In this document: positions 21,296-28,960 of the stretch, piece by piece
Layout of the letters: each line of letters starts with the position of its first letter
Position numbering within the stretch: position 1 is the first letter of the stretch
Assembly: GCA_043766165.1 (NCBI GenBank)
Contig: JAYUIJ010000092.1
Span: 1-40,944, forward strand
Length of the DNA stretch: 40,944 bases
Direction of reading: 5' to 3'
Origin: CAIJZX01 sp043766165
Lineage (GTDB): Bacteria > Patescibacteriota > Patescibacteriia > SBBC01 > CAIJZX01
Program-made: the position numbers and the translations under genes
Notes under the pieces: model-generated
Told to the model about the DNA's origin: nothing
What the model saw: only the letters and a program-made list of their open reading frames with translations
Database searches by the model: none

Positions 21296-23473
21296 TTATT
21301 TTATTTTACGCATCCGAGCAATGCGGAGGCTATTACCTACAACGCTGAAACTTGATAAGGCCATAGCAGCCGAAGCAATGATCGGACTCAGGAGCCCAAA
21401 CGCCGCGATGGGTACCGCCACAATATTATACACGAAAGCCCAGAATAAGTTTTGTTGAATAACCTGGAACGTGCGTCGTGATAACTGCAGCGATTCAGCA
21501 ACTTTCAGCGGACTACCTTGAACGAGGACAATGTGGCCGGCTTCAATCGCGATATCCGTTCCGGTACCCATGGCAATCCCTAAGTCAGCTTGGGCGAGAG
21601 CTGGCGCGTCATTGATCCCGTCACCAACAAAGACTACTTTTTTTCCTTGAGCCTGAAGTTTTTTTACTTCATCCGCTTTTCCGCCCGGCAAGATGTGAGC
21701 AATAACCTGCTTGATACCAAGTTGCTTGGCTATCGCTTCAGCTGTAGCTTGGTTGTCACCGGTTAACATTACCACAGTTAATTCAGCATTGTGCAATTGG
21801 TCAACCGCTGCTTGAGCATCAGACTTGACTGTATCTGCGATGGCGATTACGCCCAGAACTTTTCCATCTTGCGCAGCGACAATCGTTGTTTTTGCTTCGG
21901 CTTGTAAACGGTCAATATCGGATTGGACGGTAGTAACATCGACGCCCTGTTCAATCATGAAACGCGGATTGCCGATGAGCACGGTTTTTCCGTTGATGAT
22001 TCCTTGGAGTCCCTTGCCGCTGGTGATGCTGAACTTTTCTACCTTCAATAGTTCTAGATGTTGTTCATCCGCGGCGCGAACGATCGCCGCCCCTAGCGGA
22101 TGCTCAGATAATTTCTCCAGGCTGGCGACAAGTTGCAGGACGGTATTCGTGCTTGCCCCAGCCTGTGGAAGTATATCTGTCACTGTTGGCTTTCCTTCAG
22201 TCAGGGTTCCGGTTTTATCAAACATGACGACATCAATTTTCTTGGCGCGTTCAAGTGACTCACCATTCTTGATCAAGATGCCGCGCTTTGCCCCAAGTCC
22301 AGTCCCCACCATCATCGCCGTCGGCGTCGCCAACCCAAGCGCACACGGACAGGCGATGACTAATACTGCGACGGCCGCTTCGATGCTTCGGGAAATGTCG
22401 TGACCACTGAATAACCATGCTCCAAGCGTGACGACGCTAATACCTAAAACAATTGGCACAAATATTCCGGAAACCCGATCGGCCAGTTTTTGAATCGGCG
22501 CTTTTTCCGTTTGCGCGTTATTCACCATTTTGACGATCTGCGCCAACATGGTATCGGCACCAACGCTGGTCGCTTCGATTTCGATTGCGCTGTTGGTCGA
22601 GATGGTGGCTGCGAACACGGAGTCGCCAATGCGCTTAGTGGACGGCAAGCTTTCACCGGTTAACATTGATTCATCAATACTGGATTCACCAGATCGAATA
22701 ACCCCGTCAACTGGAATCTTTTCGCCGGGCTTTACTAATAGCCGATCGCCTGGTTTTACTTGATCAACGGGCATGTCTTTCGTTTCACCGTTGACGATGA
22801 CGTGGGCTACTTTGGCCACCAGCTGCATCAACTTTTCGATGGCCGCTCCGGCTTGGCCGCGACTCTTCGCTTCCATCCATCGTCCGAGTAAAATGAACGC
22901 GGCGATGATCGAGCCGGTTTCGAAGTACATATGACCCGTACCACTCAGCCAGGCGTACCAACTCCAGAGCAATGCGACTAGTGTTCCAAACGAGACCAGA
23001 GAGTCCATGCCCGGCGCCAAATTCCGCATCTCACGAATCATCCCGCGATGAAATTCTTTGCCGATGACGATAATGACGATCGTTGAAATTACTGCTTGGA
23101 TCAGCAGCGACCATGTATCTTGATAGGCGGCCATCGGGATCATGGCTAACCACAAGACAGGGACTGATAATCCCAGTGCCCAGAGTGCTTTCCGTTTGGC
23201 ATCGGTTGCCGATGATTGCGGATGAACATGTCCTTTGCCTTGGTGATCATCGTGTCCGCCAATATGGTATCCATTTTTTTGGACAGCCATATGCATGTCG
23301 TGCTCATGCGCGCTATGATCGTGTGTTACTGATACTTGTCCAGTAGCAAAGTTGACTGTCGCGTCTTTCACGCCTGGGATTTTCTTTAAACTTCGTTCAT
23401 TCAAAGCCACGCACGACGCACAGCGCAGGTCGCTAATGGCAAATGTTGTGGTCGCGGTATTACCGTTTGGCAT
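21296..23473 (-). CDS. copA: Copper-exporting P1B-type ATPase
   Basis: 725 residues from the ATG at 23473. N-terminal HMA domain with CASC at 18-21, then a His-rich linker (HDHSAHEHDMHM, HDDHQGKGHVH) that may add metal sites, eight membrane helices, the actuator motif TGES, the ion-path CPC at about 375-377, the phosphorylation site DKTGT (D419), and the hinge GDGINDAP. CPC with these elements indicates Cu(I) export by ATP hydrolysis. A much longer frame extends upstream, but it runs through the arsR-YHS gene in another frame and is rejected. The start overlaps the 3' end of the regulator by 14 nt. Operon order: regulator, copA, TauE-cupredoxin, CopZ-like. Confidence 0.96.
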   Translation of the reverse strand: MPNGNTATTTFAISDLRCASCVALNERSLKKIPGVKDATVNFATGQVSVTHDHSAHEHDMHMAVQKNGYHIGGHDDHQGKGHVHPQSSATDAKRKALWALGLSVPVLWLAMIPMAAYQDTWSLLIQAVISTIVIIVIGKEFHRGMIREMRNLAPGMDSLVSFGTLVALLWSWYAWLSGTGHMYFETGSIIAAFILLGRWMEAKSRGQAGAAIEKLMQLVAKVAHVIVNGETKDMPVDQVKPGDRLLVKPGEKIPVDGVIRSGESSIDESMLTGESLPSTKRIGDSVFAATISTNSAIEIEATSVGADTMLAQIVKMVNNAQTEKAPIQKLADRVSGIFVPIVLGISVVTLGAWLFSGHDISRSIEAAVAVLVIACPCALGLATPTAMMVGTGLGAKRGILIKNGESLERAKKIDVVMFDKTGTLTEGKPTVTDILPQAGASTNTVLQLVASLEKLSEHPLGAAIVRAADEQHLELLKVEKFSITSGKGLQGIINGKTVLIGNPRFMIEQGVDVTTVQSDIDRLQAEAKTTIVAAQDGKVLGVIAIADTVKSDAQAAVDQLHNAELTVVMLTGDNQATAEAIAKQLGIKQVIAHILPGGKADEVKKLQAQGKKVVFVGDGINDAPALAQADLGIAMGTGTDIAIEAGHIVLVQGSPLKVAESLQLSRRTFQVIQQNLFWAFVYNIVAVPIAAFGLLSPIIASAAMALSSFSVVGNSLRIARMRKIK

Positions 23474-23918
23474 ATTTTTCGGGTGAGGTGACGAAATGTT
23501 TCTGACAACCGGAAGCGCAAAAGAAATAGGTTGCCCCTTTGTAAATGGTTTGAAACGGTGTACCGGCTGGTTCAACCCACATCCTACACACGAGGTCCTG
23601 AACTTCCGATTTCTTCGTTTCCCGTGTTTTCGCTTTTTGTGGGGCGCTCGTTTCCTGCAGAATCTTGGTGATCTGTAAAAAACTTGGATGGGCCAACCGA
23701 TAGCGTATGTTCTTACTTTCCCGCTCAGCCACAATAATCCGGGCGACTTTCAATTCGCGGAGGTGTTGGCTGAGGTTAGCCTGCGGAAAGCCGGTCATGC
23801 GCTGAATATCTGTCGCCGTCAATTCTCGGCTACCCAACAAATGCACAATTTCTAGCCGTTTGGGGTGGCTGAGGGCTTTGAGGACTTTTGTTTCGTGTTG
23901 AAACACTGATACTTTCAT
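23460..23918 (-). CDS. ArsR-type regulator fused to a YHS/TRASH-like metal domain
   Basis: 152 residues. Winged helix of the ArsR/SmtB family (residues about 5-80: KALSHPKRLEIVHLL, LSQHLRELKVARII) followed by a C-terminal YHS-like domain (about 105-150) with Cys in DLVCRMWVEP and FFCASGCQKHFV. The fusion suggests metal sensing by the C-terminal Cys cluster, most likely copper given the downstream genes. Expected to repress its own operon and release DNA upon metal binding. The palindrome ATATATTCG-N6-CGAATATAT overlaps both the -10 box and the start codon. The predicted transcript start is only about 9 nt before ATG and there is no Shine-Dalgarno. Confidence 0.9.
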   Translation of the reverse strand: MKVSVFQHETKVLKALSHPKRLEIVHLLGSRELTATDIQRMTGFPQANLSQHLRELKVARIIVAERESKNIRYRLAHPSFLQITKILQETSAPQKAKTRETKKSEVQDLVCRMWVEPAGTPFQTIYKGATYFFCASGCQKHFVTSPEKYAKR

Positions 23919-23963
23919 ATATTCGGTAAAACGAATATATCATACGTACGCAGAAATGGTCAA
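23917..23963 (-). promoter_or_regulatory. Promoter and operator of the copper operon
   Basis: Minus strand TTGACC (23958-23963), 18-bp spacer, TATATT (23934-23939). The perfect 9-bp inverted repeat ATATATTCG (23917-23925) / CGAATATAT (23932-23940) covers the -10 box, start site and ATG, the expected place for an ArsR-family repressor. TTGACC is duplicated in tandem (23964-23969). Confidence 0.75.
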
Positions 23964-24043
23964 GGTCAACACCTCCCCTCAAAGAGTACTATTTATCAAA
24001 ATACATACAATTCAGATGTACTTACATAACTGCATTCCACAAT

Positions 24044-24071
24044 GTACCCCTCCTTAATTAAGTAGGGGTAC
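24044..24071. repeat. 28-bp palindrome with CCCCTCC/GGGGT arms
   Basis: GTACCCCTCCTTAA against its reverse complement with one mismatch. Related in style to the CCCCTCC palindromes at 26201-26316. Located in the 250-nt gap 23919-24167. Confidence 0.6.
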
Positions 24072-24105
24072 AAACACGACCCTCCTGATGTCTGATGTCA
24101 TATCA

Positions 24106-24142
24106 AATAAAAATCCGCCCGGTGCAGTGGAGCACGGGGCGG
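24106..24142 (-). terminator. Terminator of the 24168-24809 gene
   Basis: GC stem CCGCCCGGTGC (24115-24125) against GCACGGGGCGG (24132-24142), nearly perfect, followed by T5 then T-rich sequence on the minus strand. Confidence 0.88.
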
Positions 24143-24167
24143 GAAAAGCACTATCACATTCTACATA

Positions 24168-24809
24168 CTACTCATCATCTTCATCTCCAAAAAACTCATT
24201 CCAGATTTCTTCAATAACCTGGAACGGGCTGAAAAAGAGTAGACAAGGATCATCTTCTACATCGTCCATTTCCGTTTCAAAGAACTGATTGGCTTCTGTG
24301 TTCAATATTCCTATCTCTGGTTGGGTCAGTTTGCGTGGCGGCTGTACGGCAGTCTCCCATACGACCCCGAGTGCTTCGAGATCCTTGTTGTTATCGGTAG
24401 GTTTCTTGGGCGACGGAGTGCTGGGGCTGGGTGATGAGGGACGAGGGACTTTTGGTTGCTGTGGAGTTACCGAACTACTCTGCTTAAACGTTCGCGATGT
24501 CGTTGAATTCACTGGCTTTCGTTTCAATGCTTCGTGTACAAGTCCACGAAGCATTTCTGAAACTTTACCTTGAGCTAACCAGCCTGTTTCTGCTTCAACG
24601 ACTACTCGGGTATCATGAGCAACAACCCGTCCACTAATATCAAACCCTTGAGCGCTAAAACTAAATTGCAACTCGTTTCCGGACCAGCGTTCCTGGAAGT
24701 TTGAAAGCTGGTCGCCATACTCACGCTTTTTTTCGACTAGCGTGTCTTTCAGTCGTTGTACAACTTCACTAACCGGGTAGTTATGAAGTTCTTCAAAACG
24801 AATGCTTGC
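24168..24809 (-). CDS. Protein with N-terminal PHA-granule-regulator-like domain
   Basis: 213 residues from the ATG at 24809, which has GGAGGT 5 nt upstream. Residues 1-95 resemble the polyhydroxyalkanoic-acid-system family (PHA_gran_rgn): helix, RWSGNELQFSFSAQGFDISG, a strand with RVVVEAETGWL, then a helix with SEMLRGLVHEAL. This is by-eye similarity. The middle (about 96-140) is a Ser/Pro/Lys-rich linker and the C-terminus is acidic (FGDEDDE). No PHA genes are nearby, so a PHA role is not implied; the domain occurs widely in unrelated contexts. Single-gene unit with a TTGACA-type promoter near 24876-24881. Confidence 0.65.
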   Translation of the reverse strand, partial: ASIRFEELHNYPVSEVVQRLKDTLVEKKREYGDQLSNFQERWSGNELQFSFSAQGFDISGRVVAHDTRVVVEAETGWLAQGKVSEMLRGLVHEALKRKPVNSTTSRTFKQSSSVTPQQPKVPRPSSPSPSTPSPKKPTDNNKDLEALGVVWETAVQPPRKLTQPEIGILNTEANQFFETEMDDVEDDPCLLFFSPFQVIEEIWNEFFGDEDDE

Positions 24810-24955
24810 CATATTGACCTCCGTGGTATACGTACGACAGAGCAATGCTTTCACTACGTGTCACCATAAGTCTTGTCAAAGAACTGCTCACGTTATCACA
24901 AAACACTAGTTCAGTCAATGCCACTATGTTTCGGGAAATTCCTAAGTTACTAACC

Positions 24956-25957
24956 TTAGCTCACCACATTCACCGGCTGTCCCGCTTCAAAGGCTTGAAT
25001 ATTTTTTATGGTAGTATCAAGAATTCTCGTCAACGCTTCCGTTGTGTTAAAAGCGTTATGCGGCGTGATGATGACTTTCGGATGATTGAGAAGAACGTGA
25101 TCGGCGAAGACGGTGCGTAAATCGACTTTGGAGTCTGTGTTCGGGGAGAGCAGTTGCCGTTCGTCGATGATCGCGTTTTCTTCTTCGATGACGTCGAGAC
25201 CGACACCGGCCAAGTGACCTTCATCAAGAACTTTTACTAAGGCCTGAGTGTCGACGATGCTGCCGCGCGCGGTGTTGATCAGATACGCATCCGTCTTCAT
25301 CAGTCGCAGACGATGTTCGTTGATCAGATGTTTCGTTTCCGGTGTCGCTGGACAATGGATCGTCACGACATCACTTTTTTTCATCAGGGTGTCGATGTCG
25401 ACATACGTGAAGCCAAGCTCAGTTGCCAGCGCTGGGTTCGGAAAAAGATCGAAGGCGATGATGTTCATGTTCAACCCCTGCAACATCTTGATCATGTGTT
25501 TACCAATTCGCCCGGTACCGATCACGCCGGCAGTTTTTTCATTTAGATCATTACCGCGTAGTCCCTCGAGTTTAAAATTACCCTGTCTCGTTTGATTAAC
25601 TGCCGGAATTATTTTTCTGGTCAGTGATAACAACAAAGCTAATGCCTGTTCGGCAACAGTGTTCTCGCCATAGGACGGAACATTGCAAACCGTAATATTC
25701 TTTTCTTTGCAAGCGGCGAGATCAATGTGGTCGTAGCCGGTTGAAAGCGTCGAGATAAGTTTTAGGTTTGGATATTTCGCTAAGACTTCTTTGGTGATCT
25801 TGCTGTAAATAAAAATAGTTAAGACTTCCGGGTCGTTGAGGTCACCGGCTTCAGCTAAATGGTGTTCACTAAAATGTCCGGCCCCGAGCGAGCGGATCAG
25901 GTAATCACTTTCCCAAGACTCGAGTTCAACACCAGAGATTCTTAATGGCTTGTCCAT
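24956..25957 (-). CDS. D-isomer-specific 2-hydroxyacid dehydrogenase (D-lactate dehydrogenase-like)
   Basis: 333 residues. Substrate-binding half with STLSTGYDHIDLAACKEKNI, then the NAD-binding motif GVIGTGRIGKHMIKML, the catalytic Arg in NTARGSIVDTQAL, the Glu in GLDVIEEE and the catalytic His in ITPHNAFNT. The pattern matches fermentative D-lactate dehydrogenases (reduction of pyruvate with NADH) more than phosphoglycerate dehydrogenase, and would regenerate NAD+ in a fermentative cell. No Shine-Dalgarno; a TATTCT box lies about 20 nt upstream of the ATG. Followed by a long non-coding stretch with palindromes on its 5' side. Confidence 0.88.
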   Translation of the reverse strand: MDKPLRISGVELESWESDYLIRSLGAGHFSEHHLAEAGDLNDPEVLTIFIYSKITKEVLAKYPNLKLISTLSTGYDHIDLAACKEKNITVCNVPSYGENTVAEQALALLLSLTRKIIPAVNQTRQGNFKLEGLRGNDLNEKTAGVIGTGRIGKHMIKMLQGLNMNIIAFDLFPNPALATELGFTYVDIDTLMKKSDVVTIHCPATPETKHLINEHRLRLMKTDAYLINTARGSIVDTQALVKVLDEGHLAGVGLDVIEEENAIIDERQLLSPNTDSKVDLRTVFADHVLLNHPKVIITPHNAFNTTEALTRILDTTIKNIQAFEAGQPVNVVS

Positions 25958-25991
25958 GTATGCAAGGATTACGTGTTTAGAATAACAAATT

Positions 25992-26021
25992 TCCGGCGGA
26001 GCCGGATCCGGCTCCGCCGGA
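25992..26021. repeat. 30-bp perfect palindrome centred on GGATCC, second copy in gyrA
   Basis: TCCGGCGGAGCCGGA followed by its exact reverse complement. Differs by one base from the copy at 848-877 in the gyrA linker. Lies just upstream of the dehydrogenase gene. Confidence 0.85.
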
Positions 26022-26200
26022 CAACACCGGAGATGCAGAGGGGTTTCGGGGTGGACATGGTTTTCGTTTCAGGAGTGAATGAGGTTCACGCACAGTGTAT
26101 CACAACGGTGAACAACGTATGTAGCCTCCCCACGGTTGAAACGTCACGCTTGACTTTACTCCATTTGTCATGCAATAAAGTTTTGTAGCTTCGATTGAGG

Positions 26201-26316
26201 CCCCTCCTTACAGTTTCGATAATAGTTTTATTTAAACACTATCTGTTCATTTTCGGAATGAGGATTGCAAGGAGGGGTGCGACCGTGTCCCCTCCATTGC
26301 CGCGGCAATGGAGGGG
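26201..26316. repeat. CCCCTCC-type inverted repeats in the 25958-26326 gap
   Basis: CCCCTCCTT (26201-26209) faces AAGGAGGGG (26269-26277). A perfect 28-bp palindrome follows at 26289-26316 (CCCCTCCATTGCCG and reverse complement). The latter is 10 nt downstream of the csoR stop and could act as its 3' hairpin. I see no gene in the gap. Confidence 0.7.
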
Positions 26317-26326
26317 TAGGGGTGGC

Positions 26327-26599
26327 CTAAATCCTACCCAACACTTCCATCAAATCCTTCATCGCTTTGTCCGGATTTCCGCCGGCAATGTCGCGAGCTA
26401 CACATGACTTTAAGTGCTCGGCCAAGACCTGTTCGTCAAACTTTTTAAGGGCTTGTTGGATAGCGCGAGACTGGTGGACGATGCTGATGCAGTCCGCGCC
26501 TTGATCGACCATCGACTTCACTTTCCGCAGGCTGCCTTCGACGATGGCCAGACGATGCGATGTTGATGAACGTTTATCTGGAGCTGATTTAACGGGCAT
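26327..26599 (-). CDS. csoR: Copper-sensing repressor CsoR
   Basis: 90 residues from the ATG at 26599. All-helical DUF156/CsoR family; the Cu(I) ligands are C37, H62 and C66 (GADCISI, EHLKSC), equivalent to C36-H61-C65 of the M. tuberculosis protein, indicating copper rather than nickel or formaldehyde sensing. The protein binds GC-rich operators as a tetramer and dissociates with Cu(I). A longer in-frame reading upstream runs through the promoter and repeats and is rejected. Upstream, TTGTGT-17-TATACT is bordered by two C5/G5 palindromes that are operator candidates. It is the second copper regulator in the window. Confidence 0.92.
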   Translation of the reverse strand: MPVKSAPDKRSSTSHRLAIVEGSLRKVKSMVDQGADCISIVHQSRAIQQALKKFDEQVLAEHLKSCVARDIAGGNPDKAMKDLMEVLGRI

Positions 26600-26672
26600 A
26601 GAATTGTTATTCACAGAGTAATAAACAGATAGGGGGAGGGGCATTAGGGGTGGGGCGTGTGGATGACTGTAA

Positions 26673-26729
26673 TCCCCCCTAGGGGGAGTATACTTGTTCA
26701 CAGAGATAAACACAAATCCCCCGGGGGAT
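26673..26729 (-). promoter_or_regulatory. csoR promoter with two C/G-tract palindromes (candidate CsoR operators)
   Basis: Minus strand TTGTGT (26710-26715), 17-bp spacer, TATACT (26687-26692). TCCCCCCTAGGGGGA (26673-26687) abuts the -10, at the start site. ATCCCCCGGGGGAT (26716-26729) abuts the -35. CsoR operators are typically C-tract/G-tract inverted repeats. The alternative is that both are copies of common intergenic palindromes, as at 26289. Confidence 0.55.
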
Positions 26730-26738
26730 ACCTTAGTC

Positions 26739-26814
26739 CCCGTCATCCTGAGTCCGCGGCATGGGGGCGAGCGGAGATCCTTCACTGCGCTGCGGCTTCG
26801 TTCAGGATGACGGG
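26739..26814. repeat. CCCGTCATCCTGA...TCAGGATGACGGG inverted repeat
   Basis: Perfect 13-bp arms at 26739-26751 and 26802-26814 enclosing GGAGATCCTTCACTGCG. The internal and right-hand motifs recur at 3466-3522, and GAAGGATCTCC recurs inverted at 26836. A dispersed intergenic repeat between csoR and dsbB; no gene in 26600-26931. Confidence 0.75.
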
Positions 26815-26916
26815 TTGGTGGTATATTTACGCGGACGAAGGATCTCCATCTCGGAAAATTGTATTCTTTAGCAACGCAATATAGGTATAGAAAAACTACG
26901 GGGTTTCATGGTGATG

Positions 26917-26925
26917 TGCTAAACT
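26917..26925 (+). promoter_or_regulatory. Leaderless extended -10 promoter of dsbB
   Basis: TGC TAAACT with the hexamer at 26920-26925, followed by exactly 6 nt and the ATG at 26932. No clear -35. Confidence 0.55.
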
Positions 26926-26931
26926 ATTTCC

Positions 26932-27483
26932 ATGATTGATCCAAAAACTATTACCCACGGCTTCGCCTTTCTAATCATTGTTGGACAAGGAGCATTGGTG
27001 CTCGTAGCACTCGGATTACCATGGCGGAAGACGGGGCTAAAAAAGATCTACAATTTCTTTTCGGAGTACGCATTACTAGCTGCTTTTTTGACTGCACTAT
27101 TGAGCATGCTTGGCAGCTTATATTTCTCCGAGGTCGCTAAGTATGTTCCGTGTGAACTCTGTTGGTATCAACGAATCTTAACCTATCCGCAAGTTGCCTT
27201 ACTCGGACTCGCTCTAGCTAAAAAGAATCGCGATGTATTTTTGCAGATCATGATTCTATGCGGACTAGGCTTAGTGATCTCGATCTATCATGTCTATCTG
27301 CAATCCGGTGGGACGGCATTAGTGCCATGTACAACAACTGCTCTGGCAGTTCCATGTGGTGTTAAAAATTTCCAAGAGTTCGGTTATGTCACAATTCCGA
27401 TTATGTCGCTGACGGCGTACGTGATGTTGATGGTGGCGGTGGTGTTCCATCGTTCAGCGGAAAAGAAAAACGCACTTGAGTAG
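26932..27483 (+). CDS. Disulfide bond formation protein, DsbB/BdbC family
   Basis: 183 residues with about five membrane helices. First Cys pair in the CxxC motif at C74-C77 (VPCELCWYQRILTYP), a family signature including the Arg after the motif; second pair at about C133 and C142 (LVPCTTTALAVPC). It re-oxidises DsbA-type proteins using quinone. The protein has an extra N-terminal helix relative to E. coli DsbB, as in BdbC-like forms. Likely partner of the DsbA-like protein encoded at 19248-19991. The mRNA is probably leaderless. The TAG stop (27481-27483) lies in the loop of the hairpin that terminates the convergent gene. Confidence 0.93.
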   Translation: MIDPKTITHGFAFLIIVGQGALVLVALGLPWRKTGLKKIYNFFSEYALLAAFLTALLSMLGSLYFSEVAKYVPCELCWYQRILTYPQVALLGLALAKKNRDVFLQIMILCGLGLVISIYHVYLQSGGTALVPCTTTALAVPCGVKNFQEFGYVTIPIMSLTAYVMLMVAVVFHRSAEKKNALE

Positions 27484-27490
27484 AAGTGCG
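27461..27490 (-). terminator. Terminator of the 27491 gene; loop contains the dsbB stop
   Basis: Stem CGCACTT/AAGTGCG (27471-27477, 27484-27490), followed by T5CT4 on the minus strand. The minus-strand stop abuts the stem, and the dsbB TAG is in the loop. Confidence 0.85.
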
Positions 27491-28168
27491 TTAGCGGTTA
27501 TCAACCGGAGTTCCGTCGTCTTGAACAACGAGAAATATGCGAAGGTCTTGAACTTGGCGTAGATTGTTGTGCCAGAGTTCTGCGGGTACATCCGGTTCTT
27601 TAAACCAGACATGGAGAAACGGCGTTTGCCAACCCGGTAGCCGAACAATGAAGCCCGCGACATAGCCGTGCATTCGATCAGTCATATCCTGATGTCGAAT
27701 CGACAGATCGAGTGGCCAACGATGACCTAGCTCTGCCGAACGTACTTTTTCGTACAACGTGATGGTAGCTAAGGCGTGCTGGCCGATGCCGGAGCGAATG
27801 ATATATTCTCCGCTGCGATAATCGTAAACGAATGCTTCGATGTCACCGTGTCCTTCGACGTTGACCCCTTCGGCTGCCATCAACTGCTTCAGCAAGGCAC
27901 GACGGCGTTGCTCGGAAAGTCGGTGAAGTTTTTGTACTTCGCGGATGTAGACCGGAGTTTCAGTTGGCGCGATGTGGCCGTCACGTTGCAGGTGGTGTTC
28001 AAAGTTTTCGGCCACGTGTTGAACGGGAATGACGCGGAGTCGAAGATGTTGAAGTATGGCTGACTGTTCATGATGTGGAACGCCAAGTAACACTTCTTCA
28101 TCGTGCGTAGCTTGATAGGCACGGTGGAGCATGTCCACCAGCCGGCCAACATCTTGGTGGTCGGACAT
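27491..28168 (-). CDS. Protein of unknown function, 225 residues
   Basis: The ATG at 28168 (MSDHQDVGRLVDMLHRAY) has GGAGG 5 nt upstream. His-, Arg- and Glu-rich soluble protein: the N-terminal half is helical (LHRLSEQRRRALLKQLMAAEG) and the C-terminal half is a beta-rich domain (AFVYDYRSGEYIIRSG, GYVAGFIVRLPGWQTPFLHVWF). No signal peptide or membrane helix. I recognise no family. Second gene of a two-gene unit behind the winged-helix-like gene at 28203-28493 (34-nt gap). It ends at its own terminator, shared by position with dsbB. Confidence 0.65.
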   Translation of the reverse strand: MSDHQDVGRLVDMLHRAYQATHDEEVLLGVPHHEQSAILQHLRLRVIPVQHVAENFEHHLQRDGHIAPTETPVYIREVQKLHRLSEQRRRALLKQLMAAEGVNVEGHGDIEAFVYDYRSGEYIIRSGIGQHALATITLYEKVRSAELGHRWPLDLSIRHQDMTDRMHGYVAGFIVRLPGWQTPFLHVWFKEPDVPAELWHNNLRQVQDLRIFLVVQDDGTPVDNR

Positions 28169-28202
28169 GGATTCCTCCGGTAGTTGCGTCAATGACCGTA
28201 CT

Positions 28203-28493
28203 TCATGTCTTCACCCACAACGTCTCATTCGTCGGAGGTCCAACGGATAGATCGTCACGACGGATACTTCCGGTTATTTCAAGTTGTTGCAACGCAGCCA
28301 AGACTTGCGGTGTTTGCCCGTTCACTCGTTTAGCAATTTCCGGCGCGTTCATTGGTTTGGGGTAAATACTAAAATGGTTGTGTAAGATGAGTGCCGTGAT
28401 AACCCTCCGACCGGTGATGTGATCATATTGGAAGTCGGTCATATTAATCGCCGTAGTCGCCTGTTCATAAAACTTCATTTTCTTGGCAGACAA
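28203..28493 (-). CDS. Small winged-helix-like protein (tentative)
   Basis: About 96 residues if it starts at the TTG (28493), which has AGGAG 5 nt upstream; an ATG at 28478 is the alternative. A longer GTG start at 28535 is excluded because it would lie directly against the -10 box. The segment MNAPEIAKRVNGQTPQVLAALQQLEITGSIRRDD has the helix-turn-helix plus wing pattern of MarR/DeoR-like winged helices, suggesting DNA binding. Co-transcribed with the 225-residue protein downstream, for which it might be a dedicated regulator; this is inference. Confidence 0.55.
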   Translation of the reverse strand: MSAKKMKFYEQATTAINMTDFQYDHITGRRVITALILHNHFSIYPKPMNAPEIAKRVNGQTPQVLAALQQLEITGSIRRDDLSVGPPTNETLWVKT

Positions 28494-28535
28494 GATGGCT
28501 CCTGGTAAAGGTGAGTTATCAACGAACGTAGTCAC

Positions 28536-28563
28536 AACCTAGCAGAATTTCAGGTAATGTCAA
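28536..28563 (-). promoter_or_regulatory. Promoter of the winged-helix / 27491 gene pair
   Basis: Minus strand TTGACA (28558-28563), 16-bp spacer, TAGGTT (28536-28541). Confidence 0.65.
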
Positions 28564-28581
28564 TCCGCTTGAGCTAGGCCA

Positions 28582-28610
28582 TTGACAAAAACAACAATCT
28601 CCGCTACACT
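28582..28610 (+). promoter_or_regulatory. Strong promoter of the structured RNA
   Basis: TTGACA (28582-28587), 17-bp spacer, TACACT (28605-28610). No coding sequence follows for more than 400 nt. Confidence 0.75.
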
Positions 28611-28616
28611 CGCTCA

Positions 28617-28960
28617 GATTCACCTACATTCAAACAGGTCATCTCCCACTGAGTTTTTGGCCTGGACCTGCGCGCGGATAGGTGGTTAATAGACGCAAGC
28701 AATCGAATGGTCTGCGAACGAACTACCCGGCCCTCTGCATTTCCCATGGAATCGGCATGGATAGAGGGAATGGATATTGGTTGACAATACTAGTGTCGAG
28801 TCGGTCCGCCTCCCGACAGCGTTCGACGCTCTCGTATTCACCCACTCCGTACGAGCTTGTCTCAGAGATATCCAGGTTCCGGGCCACAGTCTGCCCGAGT
28901 TCGATCATGGGGAGGACTTCAACCGCTCGTGTACCGGTTCTACACCAGCGGTTTTTCTTT
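28617..28960 (+). ncRNA. Structured RNA of about 345 nt, identity unknown
   Basis: Bounded by its own near-consensus promoter and a strong intrinsic terminator, with no credible reading frame. Stems visible by eye: CTCAG/CTGAG near the 5' end enclosing ACCT/AGGT; GGTGGTT/AACTACC with AGAC/GTCT inside; CCCTC/GAGGG enclosing CCATG/CATGG; CGAG/CTCG enclosing TCGG/CCGA and AGCGT/ACGCT; CGGGC/GCCCG; and the terminal hairpin. The length fits tmRNA or RNase P RNA, but I cannot find the tRNA-like ends and tag frame of the former or the GAGGAAAGTCC-type and ACAGAA conserved blocks of the latter. It is followed directly by the promoter of a small membrane protein gene. Confidence 0.65.

Noticed and set aside
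20531..21355. 274-residue plus-strand frame
   Set aside because: Antisense shadow of the TauE-cupredoxin gene, which has clear family motifs and operon spacing.
23474..23734. 87-residue N-terminal extension of CopA
   Set aside because: It overlaps the ArsR-YHS coding sequence in another frame; the HMA domain begins correctly from the ATG at 23473.
28494..28535. GTG start at 28535 for the winged-helix-like gene
   Set aside because: It lies directly next to the predicted -10 box, so it would not be in the transcript.
28617..28960. tmRNA or RNase P RNA identity for the structured RNA
   Set aside because: No tRNA-like ends, no tag frame, and none of the conserved RNase P sequence blocks could be found on either strand.
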